Part shown: positions 1 to 8,870 of the stretch, piece by piece
Position numbering within the stretch: position 1 is the first letter of the stretch
Layout: every line of letters begins with the position of its first letter
NCBI RefSeq assembly: GCF_021555175.1
Contig: NZ_JAKGRW010000047.1
Span: 1-64,000, forward strand
Length of the DNA: 64,000 nt
Direction of reading: 5' to 3'
From: Nocardioides alcanivorans
GTDB lineage: Bacteria > Actinomycetota > Actinomycetes > Propionibacteriales > Nocardioidaceae
Notes under the pieces: model-generated
The model's database searches: none
The model's input: the letters and a program-made list of their open reading frames with translations, nothing else
Told to the model about the DNA's origin: nothing
Made by a program: the position numbers and the translations under genes

Positions 1-24
1 GGTCTCGACGGGCTCGACCAACGG
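1..24. repeat. Dispersed GGTCTCGAC-type repeat, copy at window edge
   Basis: The first 24 bases match the unit seen repeatedly at 29906-30035 and, in reverse complement, at 47031-47053 and 47080-47101 (core TCTCGAC, then GGCTCGACCAACG here). A weaker second half-copy follows at about 38-60. Once the frame of the neighbouring DUF4245 gene is corrected, this copy is intergenic, immediately downstream of that gene's stop. Confidence 0.6.
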
Positions 25-67
25 GGTGGGCCGCGAGGGTCTCGGGAGGGTCGACCGACGGCGGCGG

Positions 68-633
68 CTACTCGGCGGGGGAAGCTTGTCGGTGGTGAGA
101 CTCTCCACGTAGGCCTGGACCGTCTTCTCCGGGGCCCGGCTGAAGACCATCAGGTGCTGCTCACCGACCTCGGCAACGAGCACGTAGTCGCCGTCACTGC
201 TGTCGCGATAGACGTCCCACTCCGAAGCGAGGTCGCTGGAGAGCTCGACGGAGCCGTCCTTCTCCGCCTGGCCCTCGTCGTTGACGTAGACCCGCAGCAT
301 CTCGGGCACTGAACGTGCTTCCTGGCGCAGCCCCACCGAGAACTCGTCGTCCTCGGTGAGCACGTCGAGCGACCAGCCGTTGCCGGAGGGGCCGGCGCCG
401 ACGGAGCGCCAACCTGCGGGCAGCTCCGGCGGATAGGCGATCGTGAGGTCGCCGCCGTCCTGGAAGGCGCGCACCACGGGCTCGTAGGCGACCGTCTCGC
501 GAGTGATCTCGAGGTCCTCACGGACCAACGCCCGGAAGAGCACGAAGCCGATGATCACCGCCAGGGTCACCACCAGCGCACCGATCATCCCGCCGAAGCT
601 GCGCTCGTACCGACCGCCACGTTGACCACTCAC
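68..633 (-). CDS. DUF4245 domain protein (frame-corrected 3' end)
   Basis: Membrane-anchored protein of unknown function. The GTG start at 633 gives a short basic N-terminus, one transmembrane helix at about residues 15-32 ([19 protein letters not shown]), and an extracytoplasmic domain with the [12 protein letters not shown] pattern typical of DUF4245. It is divergent from glpX with a 66-bp gap; a DUF4245 gene beside glpX is a recurrent arrangement in Actinobacteria (Rv1100-Rv1099c in Mycobacterium). As written the frame stays open to the window edge and enters a repeat. Adding one G to the run at 77-81 gives an ending KLPPAE and a stop at 68 (188 aa), which I take as the true end. Function unknown. 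Confidence 0.75.
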
Positions 634-699
634 CCGCACGATTCTCCCCGATCGCTTCCCGCGCACCGACGGCCGGGTCGTGCCGATAGGATTCCCCTC

Positions 700-1725
700 A
701 TGCCACAGAGCCGCCGCCCCGCCGAATTCCGCGTCGACCCCGAGTCCCCGGACCGCAACCTTGCACTGGAGCTGGTCCGAGTCACCGAGGCCGCCGCCAT
801 GGCGGCCGGCAGGTGGGTGGGTCGCGGTGACAAGAACGGCGCTGACGGCGTCGCGGTCAACGCCATGCGGGTGATGATCTCCAGCATTGGCATGAACGGC
901 ACCGTGGTGATCGGCGAGGGCGAGAAGGACGACGCCCCGATGCTCTACAACGGCGAGCAGGTCGGCGACGGCTCGGGTCCCGAGTGCGACGTCGCGGTTG
1001 ACCCGATCGACGGCACCACCCTCACCGCCAAGGGCATGGCCAACGCAGTCTCCGTCCTCGCTGTCGCCCCGCGCGGCACCATGTATGACCCCTCCGCCGT
1101 CTTCTACATGGAGAAACTCGTCACCGGCCCGGAGGCCGCCGACGTGGTCGACATCCGCCTGCCCATCGCCGAGAACATCCGCCGGGTCGCGAAGGCCAAG
1201 GGCTCCGAGGCCGAGGACGTCACGGTCGTCCTGCTCGACCGCCCGCGCCATCTCCAGATGGCCGAGGAGATCCGCGCCACGGGCGCCCGCATCAAGTTCA
1301 TCACCGACGGCGACGTGGCCGGCGCCATCATGGCGGCCCGCCCCGACACCGGCATCGACCTGCTCCTGGGCATCGGCGGCACCCCCGAGGGCATCATTGC
1401 CGCCTGTGCGATGAAGTGCATCGGCGGCAAGATCCAGGGTCGTCTGTGGCCCACCGACGACGACGAGCGTCAGCGTGCCATCGATGCCGGGCACGACCTC
1501 GACAAGGTGCTCCAGACCGACGACCTCATCACCGGCGACGACTGCTTCTTCGTCGCCACCGGCATCACCGACGGCGAGCTCATGAAGGGCGTCCGCTACC
1601 GCTCCGGCGGCGCGACCACCCACTCACTCGTGATGCGTTCACGCAGCGGCACCATCCGCAACATCATCAGCGAGCACAAGATCGCCAAGCTCCGCGCCTA
1701 CTCGGCCATCGACTTCAGCAGCTGA
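700..1725 (+). CDS. glpX: Class II fructose-1,6-bisphosphatase
   Basis: Hydrolyses fructose-1,6-bisphosphate to fructose-6-phosphate in gluconeogenesis, in the cytoplasm. The 341-residue product has the GlpX hallmarks: [11 protein letters not shown] near residue 70, the lithium-sensitive phosphatase metal-binding motif DPIDGTT near residue 100, and GIGGTPEG near residue 200. I chose ATG 700 over the in-frame ATG at 622 because the upstream 26 residues are low-complexity, and the conserved family N-terminus ([24 protein letters not shown]) begins a few residues after this Met. Actinobacteria commonly rely on this class II enzyme. Divergent from the DUF4245 gene; the downstream regulator is convergent with a 6-bp gap. 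Confidence 0.95.
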   Translation: MPQSRRPAEFRVDPESPDRNLALELVRVTEAAAMAAGRWVGRGDKNGADGVAVNAMRVMISSIGMNGTVVIGEGEKDDAPMLYNGEQVGDGSGPECDVAVDPIDGTTLTAKGMANAVSVLAVAPRGTMYDPSAVFYMEKLVTGPEAADVVDIRLPIAENIRRVAKAKGSEAEDVTVVLLDRPRHLQMAEEIRATGARIKFITDGDVAGAIMAARPDTGIDLLLGIGGTPEGIIAACAMKCIGGKIQGRLWPTDDDERQRAIDAGHDLDKVLQTDDLITGDDCFFVATGITDGELMKGVRYRSGGATTHSLVMRSRSGTIRNIISEHKIAKLRAYSAIDFSS

Positions 1726-1731
1726 GCACGC

Positions 1732-2970
1732 TCAGGGCCGGCCGGCAGCGGCCAGTCGGCCCTTGAGCAGGGCCTGGGCGGGGTGCGCCGATCCCGCCAA
1801 CGAGGCCAGGCAGACCTCCATCACCTCGACGTCGTACGGCGCCAGCTCGGTGTAGCGCACCACGGCAGTCGGCAGCGGATTGGCCAGCAACGCCTCCCGC
1901 ACGGCCACCGCCACGTAGTCGGCGAGCTCGATCAGCGCCGGCGAGTCGGTGCCGGGGAGCAGGTCACCGCCGTACTCCTCGACCGCCGGGCCCACCTGGC
2001 CCCGCCGGAGCAGCTCCAACACGGTCTCGACATCGCTGCGCACCGGCATCGTCAGCCGATAGGGCCGGGACGCCAGCTGGCCCGCGAGGGCGCTACGCAG
2101 GTGGGAGACCTCCGCCTTCAAGGTGGAGAGCGTGATCTGGGCGTCGCCGTAGAGCATGGCGTGCAACTGGTCGACGCTGAGCCCCTCGGGGTGCAGCGCG
2201 AGCAGCGCCAGGATCTCGGTCTGTCGACGACTCAGCAGCAACCGTGCCCCGTCGAGACGTGCCTCGACCTTGCCGAGCAGCTTCAGCTCCAACCCCGGCT
2301 GCGCCACCTCGTAGGGGTCGAACGGCACCGGGTGACCACTTCGCGGAAGTGCGGTCTCGATGAGACGGGCCAGCACCCGCGCGGTGGCCAGGCCGATCGG
2401 GTGGGTGCGGTCCCACGTCGTCGAGAGGTCGACCACACCGAGCTGCTCCCCCGTCGCCGGGTCGTGCAGGGGCGCCGCCCAGCAGACCCAGTTGTGGACC
2501 GCCGGCGAATAGTGCTCGGCGGAGAACACCATGCTCGGGGAGGCGTGCCGGTTGGCCAGGTCGAGCGCATTCGTGCCGATCGACTCGTCGTCCCAGCAAC
2601 CGCCGGCGACGAAGTTGACCGTCTCGGCACGACGCCGCATCACCCGGCCGCCGTAGGTCCACAGGATCCGCGTCTGCGGGTCGGTGACCGCCAGCACCAG
2701 GTCACCGTCCTCAGCGGTACGCCGCAGTTCCTCCTGGACGCGTTCGACCGCCACCTGCAGCGGCGAGCTGTGCCAGTAGTCGCGAGTCTCGCCCTCATCG
2801 GCCAACGGCGCCTCAGTGACCTCCTCGGCGCTCGCCGCACGAGAACGCCGCCAGCTCTTCAGGATCTCGGGGCGCACCGCGGTCTGCACCGCGTCGCCGT
2901 GCTCGACGAAGGCCGTCCAGGCGTGCATCGCATCGCCACGACGACCGCTCAGGTCCAACGGGTCGGTCAT
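1732..2970 (-). CDS. GAF-domain transcriptional regulator with C-terminal winged helix
   Basis: 412-residue cytoplasmic regulator. Residues about 75-210 form a GAF-type sensory domain like the N-terminal half of AcoR-type activators (NFVAGGCWDDESIGTNAL, then WAAPLHDPATGEQLGVVDLST). Residues about 226-310 look like a winged-helix DNA-binding domain (LLLSRRQTEILALLALHPEG, then LKAEVSHLRSAL). There is no sigma-54 AAA+ module, so it should not be an enhancer-type activator. It is the last gene after the xdhC/cox maturation set, 29 bp beyond the corrected xdhC stop, suggesting control of those genes or of a linked oxidoreductase. Ligand unknown; similar GAF regulators often lie beside aldehyde or alcohol dehydrogenases. 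Confidence 0.75.
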   Translation of the reverse strand: MTDPLDLSGRRGDAMHAWTAFVEHGDAVQTAVRPEILKSWRRSRAASAEEVTEAPLADEGETRDYWHSSPLQVAVERVQEELRRTAEDGDLVLAVTDPQTRILWTYGGRVMRRRAETVNFVAGGCWDDESIGTNALDLANRHASPSMVFSAEHYSPAVHNWVCWAAPLHDPATGEQLGVVDLSTTWDRTHPIGLATARVLARLIETALPRSGHPVPFDPYEVAQPGLELKLLGKVEARLDGARLLLSRRQTEILALLALHPEGLSVDQLHAMLYGDAQITLSTLKAEVSHLRSALAGQLASRPYRLTMPVRSDVETVLELLRRGQVGPAVEEYGGDLLPGTDSPALIELADYVAVAVREALLANPLPTAVVRYTELAPYDVEVMEVCLASLAGSAHPAQALLKGRLAAAGRP

Positions 2971-2999
2971 GGCACTCCTCGGGGGTGACGACCATCACA

Positions 3000-4123
3000 C
3001 TACCCGTGGATCCGGCCCTCCCGGGAGGCCAAGGGCTCCCCGATCCGCCCCAACGTCCGGCGATGATCTCGGCCGCGACGCTGATGGCCGTCTCCTCAGG
3101 GGTCCGCGCGCCCAGGTCGAGGCCGATCGGGCTACGCAGCCCCGCCAGCTCGTCCTCGCTCACCCCGGCCTCCAGAAGGCGTTGGGTGCGGTCGTCGTGG
3201 GTACGCCGCGAACCCATCGCGCCGACGTACGCCACCTCGGGGAGGCGCAGCGCCACCTCGAGCAGGGGTACATCGAACTTGGGGTCGTGGGTGAGCACGC
3301 AGATGACAGTGCGCTGGTCGACCCTCCCCGCATCACGCTCCGCCTCGAGGTAGCGGTGGGGCCACTCGTTGACGACCTCGTCGGCATGCGGGAAACGGGT
3401 GTGGGTGGCAAAGATCGGCCGGGCGTCACAGACGGTCACGTGGTAGCCGAGGAAGTCCCCGACCCGAGCGACGGCGGCGGCGAAGTCGATGGCGCCGAAC
3501 ACCAGCATTCGCGGACGCGGCGCGAATCCCCAGACGAAGACCCGCATCCCCTCACCGCGCCGCTCCCCGTCGGTGCCGTAGGTCAAGGTCTCGTTGCGGC
3601 CGTTGGCCAACAGCCCCAGGGCGTCGTCGCGGATCGCGTCGACCATCCGCTGGGAGAAGCCACGCGGGAGCGGGGCGACCACGGCATCGGGCCGCAGCAC
3701 CACGCGAGCGCCGAGCACCTCGGGGTCGGGGTGCTCCACCACGGTGGCCACGGCGACAGGTCGACCGGCTTCGATGTCGGCAGCGATGTCACCGAGCTCC
3801 GGGAAGGTCTCCCGGTCGACCTTCTCGACGAAGACGTCGAGGATGCCACCACAGGTGAGCCCGACCTCGAAGGCGTCGTCGTCGGAGATGCCGTAGCGCT
3901 TCAGCTCCGCTCGGCCGGTGCCGACGACCTCCTGCCCCAACTCGTAGACGGCGCCCTCGACGCAGCCGCCCGAGACCGAACCGACCGCCTCGCCCGAAGG
4001 CCCGACGAGCATCGATGCCCCCGGAGGGCGCGGCGCCGATCGGAAGGTGGCCACCACGGTGCCCATCCCGACCGATTCTCCACGCTCCCACCACTCCAGC
4101 AGCTGAGGCAACACCTCACGCAT
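3000..4123 (-). CDS. xdhC: XdhC/CoxI family maturation factor (frameshifted 3' end)
   Basis: XdhC/CoxI proteins bind molybdenum cofactor and help insert its sulfurated form into xanthine dehydrogenase/CO dehydrogenase-type enzymes. The N-terminal XdhC_CoxI domain is clear (TVVATFRSAPRPPGASMLV, GSVSGGCVEG) and a C-terminal Rossmann-like domain follows (RMLVFGAIDFAAAVARVG; VAYVGAMGSRRTH). As written the frame runs past the family end for about 60 extra residues into the next gene and stops at 2813. Adding one C to the run at 3038-3041 restores the family ending GEPLASREGRIHG and a stop at 3000 (374 aa), removing the overlap with the GAF regulator. It overlaps the upstream coxE gene by 8 bp. Confidence 0.85.
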
Positions 4124-5219
4124 TCCCCACCACCTCCATCAGCTCGGCGAAGGTCGCCAGTGAATGTCCGGCCAAGAAGTCGTCGACGTGCGGCAGCGCG
4201 GCGAGCACCCCCTGTTGCACGGGTTCATAACCCACCTTGCCACGATGCGGGTTGACCCACACGACACGGTGCGCGAGCCGCCCCAGCCTGGCCATCTGCT
4301 CGGCGAGCAACGTCGTGTCGCCGCGCTCCCAGCCGTCGCTGACCAGCACGACCACCGCGCCACGAGCCATCCCCCGGGCACCGAAGCGGTCGAGGAAGGC
4401 CTGCAACGACTCGCCCAGCCTGGTGCCGCCCGACCAGTCGGGCACGGTGTCACCGGCGGCAGCAAGCGCGCGGTCGGGATCACGCAACCTCAGGGCACGG
4501 GTGATCCGGGTCAGTCGGGTACCGACCGTGAACACCTCGACCGGCCCGCCTCCCTGGGCGATCCGGTGGGCCAGCCGGAGGTGCGCCTCGGCGTACGCCG
4601 CCATCGACCCGGAGATGTCGAGCAGCACCACCACCCGTCGCGGCTTGCGCGCCTGCCGGCGGTGGGCGATCTCGCCGGGCTCCCCCATCCGCCGCAGCAT
4701 GGCGCGCAGGGTGCGGTGGGCGTCCACCTCACCGCGGTGCCACCTCCGGTGACGAGAGGTACGCCGCAGCGGGGGTCGCGGACGCAACGTTGCGAACATC
4801 GTCGCGAGGCGGTGCTTCTCGTTCGGGCTCATCTCGGCCACATCGCGGTGCCGCAACACCTCGGTGTCGCTGGCCAGGGCATGGATGGTGTCGCTCTCCT
4901 CCTCGCCCTCGCCGCTGCTCTCACTGTCGGGCAGGCGCGCGATGGTGGTGCGGGCGGCGGGCGGCGGCTCCTTGGCGCTGAGCGCCGGCTCGCGGTGGTT
5001 GAACCAGGCGTCGAAGACCCGGTCGAAGCGCGCGACGTCCTCCGGCCCGGCGCACAAGGTGGCGTGGCCGGCCAACCGCACGTGCGTCGGGTCGCCGGCA
5101 CCGAGCTCCGTGGCGGCGACGAGGAAGGAGAGGTTGCGGTCCTGGGTGACGGGCACCCCGGCTGCCCGGAGCGCGCGGCTGAAGCCGAGCAGGATCTCGT
5201 CGGGGGCGTGCGTCGTCAC
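4116..5219 (-). CDS. coxE: CoxE-like VWA domain protein
   Basis: VWA-domain protein of the CoxE family, which acts with the MoxR/CoxD ATPase in assembling the Mo-[CuSMO2]-type active site of CO dehydrogenase and related hydroxylases. The C-terminal half carries a MIDAS signature: DISGS within VVVLLDISGSM, a conserved Thr in SGGTRLG, and an Asp in LVSDGWERGD. The N-terminal half is charged and low-complexity. The start is uncertain: GTG 5219 follows the moxR stop by a few bases, while a TTG at 5240 would overlap it. Located between the MoxR ATPase and XdhC genes, the usual accessory context. Confidence 0.85.
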   Translation of the reverse strand: MTTHAPDEILLGFSRALRAAGVPVTQDRNLSFLVAATELGAGDPTHVRLAGHATLCAGPEDVARFDRVFDAWFNHREPALSAKEPPPAARTTIARLPDSESSGEGEEESDTIHALASDTEVLRHRDVAEMSPNEKHRLATMFATLRPRPPLRRTSRHRRWHRGEVDAHRTLRAMLRRMGEPGEIAHRRQARKPRRVVVLLDISGSMAAYAEAHLRLAHRIAQGGGPVEVFTVGTRLTRITRALRLRDPDRALAAAGDTVPDWSGGTRLGESLQAFLDRFGARGMARGAVVVLVSDGWERGDTTLLAEQMARLGRLAHRVVWVNPHRGKVGYEPVQQGVLAALPHVDDFLAGHSLATFAELMEVVGNA

Positions 5220-5226
5220 GGTCTGC

Positions 5227-6141
5227 TCACTGACCGGCAAGCATGCGGTCGAGCGCCTTGCGCACCCGCTCGTCGTCCTCGCGGTACTTCACCAGCGCAC
5301 CGAGAGTGGCAGCTGCCTTGGCGAGGTCGAGCTCCTGGGAGCCGAGCAGGTGCAACGCCTTGGCCCAGTCGATCGTCTCGGCGACGCCCGGCGGTTTGAG
5401 CAGTCCGGCATCGCTGCGCAACTGCTGCACGACGGTCACGACCTGCTCGGCCAGCTGGTCGGAGAGCTCCGGGGCGCGGCTGCGCAGGATCCGCACTTCG
5501 CGCTCGAGCCCTGGGTGCTCGATCCAGTGATAGAGGCAGCGCCGCTTCAACGCGTCGTGCAGCTCGCGGGTGCGGTTGGAGGTGAGCACCACCAACGGTG
5601 GGGTCGCGGCAGCGACGGTGCCGATCTCGGGGATGGAGACCTGGTAGGTCGAGAGCACCTCGAGCAGGAACGCCTCGAACTCGTCGTCGGCGCGGTCGAC
5701 CTCGTCGACCAGCAGCACCGCCGGCGCCTGCCGCAGCGCTGACAGGACGGGGCGGGCGAGCAGGAAGCGCTCGTCGAAGAGGCTCTTCTCGGCCTCCTCC
5801 ACGTCCGTGGTGCCGGCGACTGCCTCCAGCGCCCGCAGGTGCAGGATCTGCCGCGGGAAGTCCCAGTCGTAGAGCGCCTGCGAGGCGTCGATGCCCTCGT
5901 AGCACTGCAGCCGCACCAGTGGCAGGTCGAAGCTCTCGGCCAACGCCTCGGCGAGGGCGGTCTTGCCGGTGCCGGGCTCACCCTCCAGCAGCAGCGGCCG
6001 TTGCATCCGCATGGCCAGGAACACCACGGTGGCCAACTCGTCGTCGCAGACGTATCCCGTGGACGCGATCCGGTCCCCGACCTCATCGACGGAGGCGACC
6101 TCCAGGGAGGCGGCACCGTGCTGCGCTGCTGTGGCTTCCAT
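5227..6141 (-). CDS. coxD: MoxR-family AAA+ ATPase (CoxD-like)
   Basis: 304-residue AAA+ ATPase with Walker A GEPGTGKT at residues 54-61, Walker B VLLVDEVD at about 131-138, and a sensor region VVLTSNRTRELHDALKRRC. MoxR/CoxD ATPases work with VWA partners as chaperones in metallocofactor maturation, and the VWA gene follows directly. ATG 6141 is 10 bp from the stop of the upstream nucleotidyltransferase gene, so mocA-coxD-coxE-xdhC form one transcription unit on the minus strand. No structural hydroxylase subunit lies in the window. Confidence 0.9.
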   Translation of the reverse strand: MEATAAQHGAASLEVASVDEVGDRIASTGYVCDDELATVVFLAMRMQRPLLLEGEPGTGKTALAEALAESFDLPLVRLQCYEGIDASQALYDWDFPRQILHLRALEAVAGTTDVEEAEKSLFDERFLLARPVLSALRQAPAVLLVDEVDRADDEFEAFLLEVLSTYQVSIPEIGTVAAATPPLVVLTSNRTRELHDALKRRCLYHWIEHPGLEREVRILRSRAPELSDQLAEQVVTVVQQLRSDAGLLKPPGVAETIDWAKALHLLGSQELDLAKAAATLGALVKYREDDERVRKALDRMLAGQ

Positions 6142-6150
6142 GCATGCAGG

Positions 6151-6744
6151 CTAGCCAGAGCGACGTTGGTGCGGGGTTGGTCCTCCCCAGGAGTCCACAT
6201 CGTGTCCACCGGCAAGGTGCCCGCACTCCACCAACTCATGGTCGTGCGCGCGCAGATAGCCCTTGGCGCCCTCGTCGCCGGCCAAGGAGTCACGGACGCC
6301 GGCCCAGTGCGAACGGCCGATCAACACCGGATGCCCGGGCCGACCGTCATAGGCGGCACGCGCCAGCCGTCGCGCCTCGGCGCCACCGGTCAACAACGCA
6401 GCCACGACGTCGGCACCTACGTCGGGGAGGTCAACGAGGTGCACCACGACTGCGTCGACGTCGTCCGCCAGGCCGACCAGCCCGTCGTGCAGCGACGCGC
6501 TCATTCCCTCGGCCCAGTCGAGCGAACGCACCGGCGTGACCCGCGGGTCGGAGTGACGGGCGAGCAGGGCCGCAGCATCGTCGTACGCCGCTCCGAGCAC
6601 GACGCGCACCGCGTCGCAACCACCTTCCAGCAGCACCTCGACCGACCGCAGCAGCCACGAGCCTTCGCGGTCGTGCACCAGCGCCTTCGGCTGCCCCATC
6701 CGGCTGCCGGCTCCGGCAGCGAGCAGAAGTCCCACCACGGTCAT
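6151..6744 (-). CDS. mocA: Molybdenum cofactor nucleotidyltransferase (MocA/MobA-like)
   Basis: 197-residue MobA-like NTP transferase. It has the nucleotide-binding signature LLAAGAGSRMGQPK at residues 7-20, a metal-binding-type HLVDLPDVG segment, and GRPGHPVLIGRSHW near residue 140, as in CTP:molybdopterin cytidylyltransferases. Known members convert Mo-molybdopterin to the cytosine dinucleotide form used by xanthine dehydrogenase-family enzymes, which matches the downstream MoxR, VWA and XdhC genes. First gene of the minus-strand accessory operon; divergent from the small gene at 6787 with a 42-bp gap. Confidence 0.85.
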   Translation of the reverse strand: MTVVGLLLAAGAGSRMGQPKALVHDREGSWLLRSVEVLLEGGCDAVRVVLGAAYDDAAALLARHSDPRVTPVRSLDWAEGMSASLHDGLVGLADDVDAVVVHLVDLPDVGADVVAALLTGGAEARRLARAAYDGRPGHPVLIGRSHWAGVRDSLAGDEGAKGYLRAHDHELVECGHLAGGHDVDSWGGPTPHQRRSG

Positions 6745-6786
6745 GGCCTCAACCTCTCATCACCGCCTCCGACGCACAATGGAGGA

Positions 6787-7146
6787 ATGGCCGACGACCT
6801 CCTCACCACCCGAGCACGAGTGATGCGCGACCTGATGGCGACCGGTGTCGCCACCGCCGACGTGGTCTCGCTGTTGGAGGACGCCGTGAGCGAGCGACGT
6901 TGGTGGAGCGAGCAGTGGCCGGCCGGCCGGGAGTACGTCGACGGGCTGGTCGCGCAGGACGTGCAGGACGCCCTCCTCGAGAAGGTCGGTCGCTGGCCGC
7001 TGTGCACCCAGTGCGAGGACGACGACGTGCACGCCCTCTACATCCACCCCGAGCTCGGCGGTCCCGATCCCGTGTGGGTCTGCGAGCACTCCGGCACCGC
7101 GATTGCCCCACTCGGTGGCCTGGGCACCGACTCCGCTTCGCGCTGA
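6787..7146 (+). CDS. Small protein with CxxC and C-E-H residues
   Basis: 119-residue soluble protein of unknown function. ATG 6787 follows a strong GGAGGA ribosome-binding sequence. The N-terminal half is helical and charged; the C-terminal half has CTQC followed about 27 residues later by CEH, spacing that could bind a metal (inference). Divergent from mocA and followed by a second small gene on the same strand. I do not recognise a named family. Confidence 0.65.
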   Translation: MADDLLTTRARVMRDLMATGVATADVVSLLEDAVSERRWWSEQWPAGREYVDGLVAQDVQDALLEKVGRWPLCTQCEDDDVHALYIHPELGGPDPVWVCEHSGTAIAPLGGLGTDSASR

Positions 7147-7322
7147 CGCGTAGCGCCTCGACCGGCCCGCCCTGCTGCGGTCCGCCGCTCCTGCGAGACC
7201 GGCCTGTGGATGGGCCCCTCCGTCCACAACCGGCGCGACCCGCCACACTCCGAGGCTCGTCTGACGCTTTGCTGGTCACCCAGCGACGCTTGACGCAGAA
7301 TGGAGGAGTGGAGGCCTTGACC

Positions 7323-7727
7323 ATGGACACCTGGGTCTCCCTCGCCGCACTGGCGGGGGCCATGTCCGTGCTCCTCGGCTACCTCCGCAGCATGCGCGCC
7401 GAGTTCAGGGGCGATATCGCCGTCAGCCGTCAGGCCACGAACGATCTCCGCACCGAACTCAAGGACGACATCGCCGAACTCCGCACCGAACTCAAGAACG
7501 ACATCGCCGAACTCCGCACCGAACTCAAGAACGACATCGCCGCCTGCCACCAAGCCACCGACAACCTCCGCACCGAACTCAAGACCGACATCGCCGATCT
7601 CCGCATGGAGATCAAGTCCGACGTTGCCGAGCTGCGGATGGCCGTGGCCACCCTCGATGCGAGGGTCTACGACCTCAACACGTCAGTCACCGGGCTGCTC
7701 GCCCGCGAGGCAGCGAAGGGGCGCTGA
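7323..7727 (+). CDS. Membrane-anchored coiled-coil protein with 11-residue repeats
   Basis: 134-residue protein with one N-terminal hydrophobic segment (WVSLAALAGAMSVLLGYL) followed by a long amphipathic helix built from an 11-residue unit, LRTELKNDIAE and variants, repeated about six times. The DNA shows the same repeat as near-identical 33-bp units at about 7447-7600. An 11-residue period fits a right-handed or flat coiled coil lying on a membrane or forming a bundle (inference). ATG 7323 was chosen because GGAGG sits 8 bp upstream; a GTG at 7308 abuts its putative ribosome-binding site. Function unknown. Confidence 0.65.
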   Translation: MDTWVSLAALAGAMSVLLGYLRSMRAEFRGDIAVSRQATNDLRTELKDDIAELRTELKNDIAELRTELKNDIAACHQATDNLRTELKTDIADLRMEIKSDVAELRMAVATLDARVYDLNTSVTGLLAREAAKGR

Positions 7728-7757
7728 CCGAACCGCACGACGGAGCGACCGGTCCGG

Positions 7758-8261
7758 TCACAGCACCTCGAAGTCGACGATCAACCAGGCTCCGCCGATG
7801 CGCCGGGCAGTGACATTAAGTTGGGCTGCCGAGACCGTGGCCTCCTCGTCACCGGCGCGTTCGCTGCGTTGATCGAGGAAGGCGACGGCGGTGGCCTCGT
7901 CATCACGCAACTCATTCACCCCGACGTCCTGCACGGTGGCGCTCAGGACGAGCTCCTGACCCGGGGCCTGCTCGAGCAGCGAGGCGAGGAGCACGTCGTA
8001 CTCCTCACGGGCCCGATCGGCGAGGTAGGTGTCGGCGGCTTCCTGGGCAGCCGCCGGGTTGGCGTGGTCGTAGCTGAAGACCGCGGTGAGTGCATAGGCC
8101 ACCTCGGTGCGTACCTGCTCGGTCCCGGCTCCGTCGACCATGGCCTGGTTGTCGAGCGCGGGTGGGTTGTCGAGTTGGTGGGCACGCAGCCAGAAGGCAC
8201 CGCCCACGATCAGCAGCACGACGGCAGCCACGAGCACGAAATGCTGGCGAAGACGACTCAT
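7758..8261 (-). CDS. Mce-associated membrane protein
   Basis: 167-residue protein with one N-terminal transmembrane helix (FVLVAAVVLLIVGGAFWL) and an extracytoplasmic alpha+beta domain ending IGGAWLIVDFEVL, typical of the Mce-associated (Mas) proteins that follow mceF in actinobacterial mce operons. These are thought to stabilise or assist the Mce lipid importer. ATG 8261 overlaps the upstream stop by 4 bp (ATGA), indicating translational coupling. It is the last gene of the operon. Confidence 0.85.
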   Translation of the reverse strand: MSRLRQHFVLVAAVVLLIVGGAFWLRAHQLDNPPALDNQAMVDGAGTEQVRTEVAYALTAVFSYDHANPAAAQEAADTYLADRAREEYDVLLASLLEQAPGQELVLSATVQDVGVNELRDDEATAVAFLDQRSERAGDEEATVSAAQLNVTARRIGGAWLIVDFEVL

Positions 8262-8835
8262 GAGACATCCACCGCCACCTGCTGCAGGTTCTCCAGCTTC
8301 CACGCTCCGTCACGCAGGACCAGGTCGGCAGCGAAGCGATTGCGCTTCACCACCGGTTCCTCGTCGGCGTCATCGATGCCGAAGGTGGTCACCTCGACCG
8401 CGGCGAGCATGACGGCGGTGTCACCACCGAGCTTGGTCAGCGCCGCGTCGACGACGCGTGCCTCGCTCCGCTTCTGCTGGTCGAGCAGCACCTGGCGGTC
8501 ATCGTCCGAGACGTTCTCGAGCTGGTCGCGGAGCACACCGGCGGTCGCCTCGTGCCACCGCTCGAGCGAGGCGGCGAGGTCACTCGGATCCATGGTCTGC
8601 ATGGTCTCCACGAGTCGGCGCCCCTCGATGAGTGCTTGGTCGCGACGCTCCGCCCGGTCGGCATCGTCGCTCCCGGCACCGCGCCAGGCGAGCACTCCGG
8701 TCACGAGCACCGCAAGAGCTGCGGCCAGCAGGCCCAACTGGGCCCACCGGGGGACGCCGTCCCGCGGCGTGGCCTCCCCACCGACGCGGTCACCTCGTCG
8801 GGCTCCGCCACGTCATCAGCAACATCAACCGCCAT
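8258..8835 (-). CDS. Mce-associated membrane protein (frameshifted N-terminus)
   Basis: Paralogue of the next gene: one transmembrane helix (LGLLAAALAVLVTGVLAW) and a similar C-terminal domain ending GAWKLENLQQVAVDVS. As written, the frame holding the membrane segment has no ATG or GTG upstream of a stop. ATG 8835 opens a natural-looking acidic N-terminus (MAVDVADDVAEPDEVTASVG) in another frame. One extra C in the run at 8776-8779 joins them into a 192-residue protein. It lies 35 bp after mceF and overlaps the following gene by 4 bp. Confidence 0.75.
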
Positions 8836-8870
8836 GCCATCTCCCGAGTCGTCAGCTGCCACCGGTCTGC

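Noticed and set aside
815-840. TGACAAG half-site of the dyad in glpX
   Set aside because: Only the right half is present, inside a coding region (GDKNG); no TTGTCA arm at the right spacing.
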